Below are positions 24,063-33,348 of a DNA stretch of 64,000 nucleotides, one piece after another. The notes beneath the pieces are model-generated. The model saw nothing but the letters and a program-made list of their open reading frames with translations, was not told the origin of the DNA and did not search any database. Origin of the DNA: JAAFJM01 sp964529175. Its GTDB lineage: Bacteria; Bacteroidota; Bacteroidia; UKL13-3. Within the stretch, counting starts at the first letter, position 1. Each line of letters starts with the position of its first letter. The position numbers and the translations under genes are program-made. The stretch covers positions 1 to 64,000 of the forward strand of contig CAZGVO010000004.1 of assembly GCA_964529175.1 (NCBI GenBank). The letters run 5' to 3'.

Positions 24063-27000
24063 TTAATTTTTAAGCAATTTAACTACTTTGGTAGTGGTTC
24101 CATTGCTTTCCAAGCGCACAAAATAAATTCCATTTTGTAAAAAATTCAGGTTATCAATTTTAATGGCATTATTGCCAATTATTGATTGAACTTGTTTGGT
24201 ATAAACTTCTCTTCCAAGCGCATCAACCAAAACAACTTTAACTGCTGCATTTTGGTGTTGGCTAAAGTTAATTTGAACACCATCGGTAAATGGATTAGGA
24301 ACAATTGAAACATTATTACCAAAGTTTTGGTCGTTATTGGTTTTAATAACAATGGTGTTTGAATACTCATATTTACCATCTTGGTCAATTTGTTTTAATC
24401 GATAATAGATTGTAGTAGGTAGTTGATAGTTGTAAGTTGATAGATAATCGTTGAATTCATATTTGTTTACAGCATTTGAATTTCCAACACCTTTAACAAA
24501 ACCTACATATTCAAAATTAACGACATTTACTGAGCGTTCTATTTCAAAGCCTTTATTGTTAATTTCGCTAGCTGTGGTCCAAGTTAACTGAGCAATGTTT
24601 TCAACTAAAACGCCATTAAACTTAATAAGTTTAACTGGCAATGTTCCAGAAGAACCAACACTAAATAATTTAGCAGTTGTTAAATCGCTGGTAATGCCAC
24701 TTAAACTTCTGCTATAAGGACCTGTTCCTGTTGCACTTCCAGAAGGTGAAGCATACCAAACATTTGTTGAGCCTCCATTATGTGTTGCTACATAACAATT
24801 TGTTCTATCAAAACCTAATCTCTCTTCTGAAGCATTCCAAGGAATTGATACAGTTAAGTTAGAACCTCCACTAACTTCTTCAGAAATTGAAATGGTTTTA
24901 TTAACCACATTGTTGGAATACACTATGCCTGCCACATTGTAATACTCACCATTAGCATAATTACTTGCAACCGAACTGCTTGAGGCACCCGTAAAATTAT
25001 CAGCAACACCAATATTATTTATAAAAAATGGATGGTAATTGCCCGAAAAACCAACGGGATATAAAATGTCTCCTGTTCTTCCTCCAAGTCCTATATTATT
25101 TTGAGTTAAATAACCAACCAAGCCCGACATGCCAAATCTAGCTTCAATAAACGAATTAGTATTTCCACCTATAATGCTTCCTGTAGCCGAAACGATAAAA
25201 TTTCCTTTGTTATAAACTTTTCCATTTACTAAATCTAACACCCCATTAACAGTTGGTATCATATCAAATATTTTTAATCCGGAGCCATTTACTATTACAT
25301 TACCCAACGAAATTGGCTGATAAATGCTTAATGGTAAACTTATATAGAATTTTTGAGTATCATTACCTATTAAATTTAAAGTTCCATTTTGACCTCTAAA
25401 TTCGCCTGGAGGGCCTCCACTTCCGCCATACATTGAATAAAGATCGCCATTTAAATTTAAAACACCATTATTGGTAAATTGGATAATTCCTCTATTTAAG
25501 GTAGCACAAGATGAAGCATGGCAACCACCATATAAAGTGATATCATTTGCAAAAGCTTGGGTAGAAATAGTTGGCGTTCTAAATGAATTAGCCACATGCG
25601 ATGCAATATAAACCGTTGAATTGATAGTTGGAACTCCACATGTCCAATTGCTTGCAACATGCCAATTAGTATCGGTAGTTCCCATCCATTCGGTAGCGTT
25701 ATTTAAAATTACTTGTGTAATATTTGAAGTAACTTCATTACATGCTCCATTTTTTACAATAGCTCTAAACGCTATACTATCTGTTATGCTTGGAGATGTA
25801 AATGGATTGCTAGTACCAGTTATATTGCTAAAGGTTGTGAAAGGTTTTGTAGCACTTTCCCATCTAACAATATTTCCAACATTTCCTGTTAAAGTTAAAG
25901 TAGCATTTGAATTAACACAAACAGGTCCGTTATTGGTTAAAGTTCCTGCATTAGAAGCAGCATCTGCATTTATAATTATTGAATCAGAAATTGCACTGCC
26001 ACATGTTCCGCTTTGCACAAGTGCTCTATAAACTGTGTTAGTAGTAACAGCAGACGGTACAAAACTAGCTAAGCCAGCTGTTGCAGCAATATTAGTCCAA
26101 GTGTAAGGTATTGATCCTGTGGTAGATTGCCAACTTGTAACCGCACCTGAATAGCCATTTAAACTTATATTTTTAGTAGGAGTAGCACCTGAACATAAAC
26201 TACTGAATGGTGCTGAAACACTTCCGCCTAAAACTGTGGTAGAAATATTAATAGCCAATATTGGAGTTGCAACAACTCCACAACTTCCATTTTGAACAAT
26301 TGCTCTAAATTGGGTATTTTGAGTTAAAACACCTGGATTATAATTGTTAGTGGTATTAGTTATGGTTGTAAATGTGGTAAATGGACTTACAGCACTTTCC
26401 CAATTAACTACATTTCCAATATTTCCATTTAAAACCAAAGTTCCAGCATCAGAGCCAGCACAAACAAAACTAGGCCCACTAATGGTACCTGCATTAGCAG
26501 CAGGAATAACATTTATAGAAACAACAGATGAAGCAATTTCGCCACAGCCACCATTGCTTGTAATAGCTCTGTATTTTGTGGTATCGGTTAAAATTCCAGT
26601 TACTAAAGAATCCGCATTATTAGTTATTGGGTTCCAACTGGTAAATGGCGCCAGCGATTTTTCCCATCTAACTACATTTCCTGAATGACCAGTTAACCTT
26701 AATGTATCGCCTAATGTACCAGAGCAAATAGTAGCACCACCACTAAGAGTGCCTGCAGAAATAGCGTTATTTACTGTAATTGTAGCAGGACTTGAATATG
26801 CAATTGAACATGCACCACTTTGAACTGCCGCTCTAAATTGGGTAGTTTGTGTTAAAGCACCCGAAGTATAAACTGAAGATGTATTTGCAATGTTAGTCCA
26901 AGTGGTAAATGGCGCCACCGAACTTTCCCAATTTACAATGTTACCACTAAAACCATTTAATTGAAGTAAACCACTATTTGAACCAGCACAAACACTTGCA

Positions 27001-30000
27001 CTACCTATAACTGTTCCTGGAACTGAATTAGTGTTTACTGTAACCAAAACAGTGTCAGAATAAACAATTCCACATTTAGGATCTGTCATTGCAACTCGTA
27101 CATATTTAGTTGAAGTAAATACTGGCATATTTGTAATTGGACTAGTTGAATTTAAATCAGTCCAAGTGGTAAATGGTGATACTGATTGTCTCCAATTTAT
27201 AGTACCGCCTCTTGCATTACTAAATGTTACTCCGCTAGATGAACCAGAGCATATAGTTGTGTCGTTGCTTAAATTACCGCCAACAGGTAAAGGAATTGGA
27301 CTTAATTCAAAATAAGTGGTTCCAGTATCTGGAGTGCAAACGCCACTTAATGCAATTGGCCTTAATCTTACATTTTGAACAACATTAGATGAATAGGTAT
27401 TAGATGAATACCAATCGGTAAAAGGTGAAACTGATTCTTGAACAGTAAATCCAGACTTAACCCCTCCTAACATATTTAACCCATTACTATATCCGCCTCC
27501 AAAACAAATTTGGGTACAATTATTACAACTAGTTGCTGGAGACAAACTAGTAGCCACAGGAATTGGATTCACATCAATAAATGGAGAATAAGTAACATTT
27601 ACAGTTGAACATCCTTTATATGTGTAAAACACCCTAAAACTTTCACCAGGTTGATTAGTTATAGGAAAAGACCAAGTAAAGCCCCTCGCACTTAAAGGTC
27701 CTGAAGTAATGGATAAATTTGTATCATTTATTGCAGTCCAAGGTGTTGGATTAAAGCCAACTCCTGCTTGTTCCCATCTTATTACATCTACGGGCAGATC
27801 AGGATTAAAAGTTAATAAACCAGAGTTTCCACCTTCACAAACTTGAGTTTTAGTTGAGGTAATATTAGGATTACCAAGGAAACTACCAACTTTTGTAATT
27901 AATGTATCAGAAGTAGCGTTTAAAACACTTACGCATGATGAACTTGAAATAACATCACACCAAACAGTATCTGTTTTGGTTACACTTGTGTTAACATAAA
28001 TACTTGAATTGGTTCCTACATTTACTCCATTTTTTTTCCATTGGTAAACAGGAGAAGAACCACCTGCAGTAACGGTTGCTGTATAGGTAACATTAGTTCC
28101 ATAACATGCTGTTGCACTAGCAGTGGTAATGTTTATACTTACACCTCCTGTAATTGTTTCTCCTAATTGAATTTCACCATTATTTGTTATTCCATTAATT
28201 AAAGTATTGGTGCCTGTAACTGAACTCAAAGTAGTATTACTCCACGATGTGCCGTTATACATTTTTCCAATAATATTGCTTATGGTTGTTCCAGCATCTA
28301 TATCTCCAGCAGTGTATGATAAATCAACATTTAAATTATAAGGCAAAACCGAAATATTATTGATATTCCAATTTTTGTTGATTGATTTGGTGTTATCAAT
28401 ACAGCTGCTTGAAATAGCAGCATTATCAGAATTACTATTGGTTAACCTTACATCTCCTGCTGAAAAAACTGTAGGAAATGTTAAAATTGTTGGCGCATAA
28501 CCCGAATTGCTGCCAAAGAAATATGTTTTAGAAATATTAGCACCTATACCAAAATTTAACTCCAAACCTCCTTGTGTAATATAACCACTTCCTCTTGTTA
28601 TGTTTGCTGTAACAGGAATTTTAAAATAACCAATTCCTAGTTTAACTAATCCACTTGTTAAATTTAAAGCAGTTCCAATTCTAATTAATGGGTTTGATAA
28701 GTTAAACACCACACCACCTGAATTTATATTTAAAGTATTAAATTCAGCAGTTGTTGTTGTTGCAGAGTTTCTAAACACTCCCGTTCCTGAAATAGTTAAG
28801 GTATCTAAAATAGTATACCCTAAACCACCCAAAGTTAATGTTTGAGGTATGGTTAATATACCATTATTAATAATGTTTCCGCCAATAACCAATTGGCTTG
28901 CATTTACTTGGCGAACCTCAGAACCTGCATTAATGGTTAAACTACCTTTGGCATATAAACCAAATGAGCCAGAAGAAAAAGATGGAGAAAGCCACCTTCC
29001 TGTTATGTTGCCTCCATTTACAATTACATTTTGTAAAGGAACAATTCCACTTCTTCTGTTATCTACATTAAATCCATTATTGTTACCAATTGTAGTGCTT
29101 ATACCATCTCCAAAAATAAAAGTATGATTACCCGAAAATGCGTTTAAATTAGAAGAAGCCGTTACACGTAAAGTATTGGTGGTAAGTAACCCTAATGATG
29201 CATGTGGTGGATCGATAAAAATTATGTTGCCATTATTACAATTAATATTATTAGTATTTATATCAAGCAGATGAACGCCTTGAATGGTACTTGTAAAGGC
29301 AGTTCCTGAATTACCATCTATTATTAAGTTTCCACCACTTTGATTAAAAGTTGCAGTTGAACTTATTGATACATTCCCATTAACCGTTAAAATGGTACTA
29401 TCTGAAATTGATAATGTTCCATTTACCAATAATGTTCTATTAGAACCACCATTGGCACCTAAAGTAAACGCCCCACCACTTATATTTAAACTACCAGTTG
29501 TGGCACTAATATTTACACCAGCAAAGTCAGTACCATCAATATTAATAGAACCTCCTGTTTGAATAATGTTACCTTCACATAAGATATTTTTATTAACACT
29601 AAGACTATTATTTGCAACACTTAAAGTACCACCTGCTAAAACTGCTATAGAATCGGCTGTGTTTAAAAACGTAGATGAGTTTAAATTAACTGTATATGGT
29701 GATGGTATGATAACTGTGTTATTAGTATTTGGTACTGCATTATTGTTCCAAGTTAATGGATTATCCCAACTTCCATTGGCTACAGCTATATATGTAGGCG
29801 TTAAAGTGTTTGATGCTGAATTTACACCAACGTAAAACGTATCGTTTTGAACCCCTGAGGCTATTTGTGATGAAGAAAATAATCTAGATATATAAGGCAC
29901 ACTTAATGAGCCTGTTCCACTACTTGTTCCTACACTACTTAAACTTGGTTTCATAAAACGTAGTTGCGATAAACTTGAAACAGAACCCATGCCTTGCATA

Positions 30001-33000
30001 TTGCCACTTACTTGTAATCCAAAAAATGGCTGAACTGTAAGTCCAGTTGAATTAAATACCCAATAAGAATTGCTGATTCTGTTAATATTTTCACTTCCAT
30101 CAGGCACAATTGGACTGATGTTGGTATTCCCTGAAATATTGGCATGTTTTACTGAAAAACTTCCACCAGTAATTAATGGAATACCATCAGAGTTTAATAA
30201 TAAACTTCTATCTTGATTATTTACTAGAATTGGGAAACCTGTGTTAATGGAATTGTTTAACACGGCTGAATTTGCATACCATCTATTAAATTGACCATTA
30301 TTATTCATTGATACATAACCCGTTGATCTTTGTAACGAGCCTGTGTTTAAAATACCTGTTCCAATGGATAAACTATTATTACCAATATTTAAGTTACTGC
30401 TTCCTAAATTTAAAGTATCAACCACTGTTAAATTTCTATTACTAATTAAACCCTCATTATCAGTTATTATTAAACTACTAAGTGAAACAGCACCTGAAGG
30501 CATTTCATTATATGAACCACTTACATGGTTTGATGAAGATGGTGCATAAATATAAGTAATATTTGGAAATATAGAATTAGGTGTTGGAACCACATTAAAT
30601 GAACCAGCAGAAGTTGTCTCATTTAAACCTCCAATTTGAATTATTCCTTTTGAAAAACTTGAGCCTATAACTATTGAACTAGTTGTGGTTAATAATCCTC
30701 TTAATAAATTTACCCTAACTACACTACCAAAATTAGGTAAAGAACTAGTAACACCATTGGCATTATTTATTGTTAAATTGGCTAAATTTAAAAATGTTCC
30801 TGTACCACTTATTAATTGATTAGATGTACCTTCAAAACTTACTAAACCAGCGGTTTGAGAAGCAGATGAAGGAAAATTATTTATGATTTGACCGTTTAAA
30901 ACAAGTTGATTAAATAATCTAATAGCACCTCCAGTATTGCCATTTGCAGGTAACACAAAGCTGTTGTTGGCAATTGTTAAGTTATTACCAACTAAGAAAT
31001 CACCAACAATTCTTACCAATCTACCACTAGTTAAATCATAACGAGTATCAATTTCTACATCCCATAAAGGAATTTGAGAAGTGATACCAAAACCTGCAGT
31101 ATTAATGGGATTAACCGGAGTTCCATTACCCAATCCGTTACCAATTTTTAAAGTTCCACCTGTAAAACTTTTTGAACCTCCTGATAAAATATTTATGGAA
31201 GTATTGTTGTTATTTGTTTGCGGATTGATAAGGTTTATAGTTCCTCCTGTAATGTTTACATTAGCTGTGGCACCTAATAAAAATGCTGCTGTGGTATTTG
31301 GTAAAGCATTAGCACCACTAATTGGATTTAAGTTGATGGTGCCGCCAGACATATTCATTGTTCCTTGATTGTTATGCGAAAATCCTCCTAATACATTGAT
31401 AGTACCACCATTCATTTTCAGGGTAGCATTAGCAATGGTAAGTAATGAATTTCCATATCCAACATTTAATGTTCCGTTATCCATTCTTAGCTCACCATTT
31501 ATGGTATAATTGGTAGTAAAAGTAAAACCTGGTGGGGTTGTTGTTGAATTAATTACAGCATTTGGATGATTGAACCATAAACGAGAATTTGTTCCTGAAA
31601 CAATTGTTGTTCCAGTTGGACTTCCGTAAGGCGTTAAGTTAATGGCACATGATAAACGTAATGTACCTGAAAAAATTGACAACGTACTAGTATTAGTGGT
31701 AAGAAAAACGCTAAACGGTGTAAGTACATCAACAATATTGTTTACATTATTATTTTTTTGTATTTGTAAGTTTCGCAATTTAAAAATACTTGGAGTTCCA
31801 GATATAGTTGAATTCCCATTTCCCAATATATTTAAAATAACTCCATTTGTGCCACTTTCTATATCAATAATGCCATTATTAATTATACTTCCTGTTGTCA
31901 ATAAATTAGTATTTTGTCCAATGTTTAATGTACTTGACCCTGTTAAAGTAGAAAGACTCCTAACTGCACCTATAGGGTTCACCTCTAAATTAGTTAAAAT
32001 TGTAAGTATATTATTGGTGTTTCCATTATAGTGCAAAGCTCCATCAACTGATAAACGCAAACAAGTAGCATTATTAACATTTAATAAAACGGTATCGCCT
32101 GGTGAAATAAGGACACTATCGTTAATAGTTGGTATGGTGCCAGTACTCCAAGTAGCAGTATTATTCCAATTGCCATCTGTTACACTGGTTATTATGCTTG
32201 AGCCTAAAGTTGTAGCCACATTATCTTGTTGTGAACTTAATGATTCCCTAACAGAGAATATGCGCCAATACACATCAGTATTACTAGGAAGACCGGTAGC
32301 TGTATAAGTAGTAACATTAGCTGCCAACTGTTGTACAAAAGTATATGTTGATCCACCATCAATTGAACGATATAAAACATAAGCTGTTTCATTGCTTGCA
32401 TCCGTCCAATTAAGAGTCATTCCATTGTTAGTAACATTTGTAATAGTAAAATTAGTTGGCGGATTTGGCGCATTTGGCGTGAATGTATAAGATCTTTGAA
32501 ATCCACCAGATAAACCATGAATATTAGGTATAAAAGTATTGGTAGTGTAATTATTAGTGCTGGTAGAAATAGTAGACGAAGTATTGGTAGATGCATTAAC
32601 ACTATGTGAACCAGCTGCTATTTTAAATCCAATATTAAAGTCTAATGGCGCTCCAGCAGTTATTTTCATGCGACCATATACAAATTCAATAGCACCATTA
32701 CTTTCGTAAAGCCTTACTTGAAAAGTATTGGTATCATCAACAACTGACGAGTTAATTGACATTCGTAAAAATTCAATTACTCCAACTCTTGAGGGACTTG
32801 TTCCAATTAGTTTATAATGAACTCTGCCAATAGAACTAGTGGTCATACTGCTTAATGGAGGAACATTAGTGTTTAATAATGGCCCTAAAAAAGGTGCTAT
32901 ACGTGTACCCGAAAATACGGCTGCCGACCATAATATAGTTGGAGCTACACCTCCTCCTAAACCTACCCACCCATTAGGAGTTACGGTAAAATTGGTAAAA

Positions 33001-33245
33001 CGCTGACCGCCTGAATAAAAATCAAAATTTAGGTTTGCAGCTGTGCTTGTAGTGTTAGTTACTGCACTACCACCTAAAACAACTGTTGTACCAGTAGTCA
33101 TATCAATATCGTCAATTAAGCTTCCATTAGAACGAGCTAATGATGCGTTTCCATTAGTAGAAAAAACATAATTATTGATATTAACTTGTGCCTTTAAATT
33201 TTGAATTAAAATTGAAATTAATAATAGTAGTAAAACTTTTTTCAT
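24063..33245 (-). CDS. Giant T9SS type A secreted repeat protein
   Basis: 3060 residues. A signal peptide (KKVLLLLLISILIQNLKAQ) opens the protein. Residues ~260-345 contain a fibronectin III domain (PPTNFTITNVTNNGMTLNWT). Residues ~355-1700 are Asn/Gly/Thr-rich beta-helix-like repeats with recurring N-x-G-T-I/L-N-I, including two W-x-x-x-x-T-W modules near residues 360 and 1165. About six Ig-like repeats of ~85 residues follow (~1980-2515), each with a C-A/S-G-S start, W-E-S/K-S-x-x-P-F-T-x-W/F and x-Y/F-R-A. The C-terminus has YYRLKQIDQDGKYEYSNTI and a type A sorting domain (VSIVPNPFTDGVQINFS...NGIYFVRLESNG). It is presumably a surface or released adhesin or matrix protein. The Ig repeats suggest expansion by duplication. 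Confidence 0.93.
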   Translation of the reverse strand: MKKVLLLLLISILIQNLKAQVNINNYVFSTNGNASLARSNGSLIDDIDMTTGTTVVLGGSAVTNTTSTAANLNFDFYSGGQRFTNFTVTPNGWVGLGGGVAPTILWSAAVFSGTRIAPFLGPLLNTNVPPLSSMTTSSIGRVHYKLIGTSPSRVGVIEFLRMSINSSVVDDTNTFQVRLYESNGAIEFVYGRMKITAGAPLDFNIGFKIAAGSHSVNASTNTSSTISTSTNNYTTNTFIPNIHGLSGGFQRSYTFTPNAPNPPTNFTITNVTNNGMTLNWTDASNETAYVLYRSIDGGSTYTFVQQLAANVTTYTATGLPSNTDVYWRIFSVRESLSSQQDNVATTLGSSIITSVTDGNWNNTATWSTGTIPTINDSVLISPGDTVLLNVNNATCLRLSVDGALHYNGNTNNILTILTNLEVNPIGAVRSLSTLTGSSTLNIGQNTNLLTTGSIINNGIIDIESGTNGVILNILGNGNSTISGTPSIFKLRNLQIQKNNNVNNIVDVLTPFSVFLTTNTSTLSIFSGTLRLSCAINLTPYGSPTGTTIVSGTNSRLWFNHPNAVINSTTTPPGFTFTTNYTINGELRMDNGTLNVGYGNSLLTIANATLKMNGGTINVLGGFSHNNQGTMNMSGGTINLNPISGANALPNTTAAFLLGATANVNITGGTINLINPQTNNNNTSINILSGGSKSFTGGTLKIGNGLGNGTPVNPINTAGFGITSQIPLWDVEIDTRYDLTSGRLVRIVGDFLVGNNLTIANNSFVLPANGNTGGAIRLFNQLVLNGQIINNFPSSASQTAGLVSFEGTSNQLISGTGTFLNLANLTINNANGVTSSLPNFGSVVRVNLLRGLLTTTSSIVIGSSFSKGIIQIGGLNETTSAGSFNVVPTPNSIFPNITYIYAPSSSNHVSGSYNEMPSGAVSLSSLIITDNEGLISNRNLTVVDTLNLGSSNLNIGNNSLSIGTGILNTGSLQRSTGYVSMNNNGQFNRWYANSAVLNNSINTGFPILVNNQDRSLLLNSDGIPLITGGSFSVKHANISGNTNISPIVPDGSENINRISNSYWVFNSTGLTVQPFFGLQVSGNMQGMGSVSSLSQLRFMKPSLSSVGTSSGTGSLSVPYISRLFSSSQIASGVQNDTFYVGVNSASNTLTPTYIAVANGSWDNPLTWNNNAVPNTNNTVIIPSPYTVNLNSSTFLNTADSIAVLAGGTLSVANNSLSVNKNILCEGNIIQTGGSINIDGTDFAGVNISATTGSLNISGGAFTLGANGGSNRTLLVNGTLSISDSTILTVNGNVSISSTATFNQSGGNLIIDGNSGTAFTSTIQGVHLLDINTNNINCNNGNIIFIDPPHASLGLLTTNTLRVTASSNLNAFSGNHTFIFGDGISTTIGNNNGFNVDNRRSGIVPLQNVIVNGGNITGRWLSPSFSSGSFGLYAKGSLTINAGSEVRQVNASQLVIGGNIINNGILTIPQTLTLGGLGYTILDTLTISGTGVFRNSATTTTAEFNTLNINSGGVVFNLSNPLIRIGTALNLTSGLVKLGIGYFKIPVTANITRGSGYITQGGLELNFGIGANISKTYFFGSNSGYAPTILTFPTVFSAGDVRLTNSNSDNAAISSSCIDNTKSINKNWNINNISVLPYNLNVDLSYTAGDIDAGTTISNIIGKMYNGTSWSNTTLSSVTGTNTLINGITNNGEIQLGETITGGVSINITTASATACYGTNVTYTATVTAGGSSPVYQWKKNGVNVGTNSSIYVNTSVTKTDTVWCDVISSSSCVSVLNATSDTLITKVGSFLGNPNITSTKTQVCEGGNSGLLTFNPDLPVDVIRWEQAGVGFNPTPWTAINDTNLSITSGPLSARGFTWSFPITNQPGESFRVFYTYKGCSTVNVTYSPFIDVNPIPVATSLSPATSCNNCTQICFGGGYSNGLNMLGGVKSGFTVQESVSPFTDWYSSNTYSSNVVQNVRLRPIALSGVCTPDTGTTYFELSPIPLPVGGNLSNDTTICSGSSSGVTFSNARGGTINWRQSVSPFTTWTDLNSTSPITNMPVFTSTKYVRVAMTDPKCGIVYSDTVLVTVNTNSVPGTVIGSASVCAGSNSGLLQLNGFSGNIVNWESSVAPFTTWTNIANTSSVYTSGALTQTTQFRAAVQSGACSIAYSSPATITVNNAISAGTLSGGATICSGTLGDTLRLTGHSGNVVRWEKSLAPFTSWNPITNNADSLVTGILTDTTKYRAITSNGGCGEIASSVVSINVIPAANAGTISGPSFVCAGSDAGTLVLNGNIGNVVNWESAVSPFTTFTTITNTTNNYNPGVLTQNTQFRAIVQNGSCGVVATPILAINISTTVLGGSVSAPFSSLCSGATPTKNISLNGYSGAVTSWQSTTGSIPYTWTNIAATAGLASFVPSAVTTNTVYRALVQSGTCGSAISDSIIINADAASNAGTLTNNGPVCVNSNATLTLTGNVGNIVRWESATKPFTTFSNITGTSNPFTSPSITDSIAFRAIVKNGACNEVTSNITQVILNNATEWMGTTDTNWHVASNWTCGVPTINSTVYIASHVANSFRTPTISTQAFANDITLYGGCHASSCATLNRGIIQFTNNGVLNLNGDLYSMYGGSGGPPGEFRGQNGTLNLIGNDTQKFYISLPLSIYQPISLGNVIVNGSGLKIFDMIPTVNGVLDLVNGKVYNKGNFIVSATGSIIGGNTNSFIEARFGMSGLVGYLTQNNIGLGGRTGDILYPVGFSGNYHPFFINNIGVADNFTGASSSSVASNYANGEYYNVAGIVYSNNVVNKTISISEEVSGGSNLTVSIPWNASEERLGFDRTNCYVATHNGGSTNVWYASPSGSATGTGPYSRSLSGITSDLTTAKLFSVGSSGTLPVKLIKFNGVLVENIAQLTWTTASEINNKGFEIERSVNVVNFEYVGFVKGVGNSNAVNKYEFNDYLSTYNYQLPTTIYYRLKQIDQDGKYEYSNTIVIKTNNDQNFGNNVSIVPNPFTDGVQINFSQHQNAAVKVVLVDALGREVYTKQVQSIIGNNAIKIDNLNFLQNGIYFVRLESNGTTTKVVKLLKN

Positions 33246-33268
33246 GAGTTAAAATATTGTTTAATGCA

Positions 33269-33322
33269 AAATAATGTAATTTTATTAAAATCAAAACTTT
33301 GCCTAAAAAAATTACATTATTT
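33269..33322. promoter_or_regulatory. Long inverted repeat between divergent secreted-protein genes
   Basis: Two perfect 15-bp arms, AAATAATGTAATTTT (33269-33283) and its complement (33308-33322), are separated by 24 bp. They lie in the 103-bp gap between the giant T9SS gene and the M1 peptidase gene. A dyad operator or a hairpin are both possible. The region has only degenerate -7 boxes on either strand. Confidence 0.5.
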
Positions 33323-33348
33323 AAAAATTGTATTTTGTATTATTGAAC

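Noticed and set aside
25621..32031. Several plus-strand open frames opposite the giant gene
   Set aside because: They are antisense shadows: long runs of V, P and L arise from complementing N/T-rich codons, and no promoter or start context supports them.
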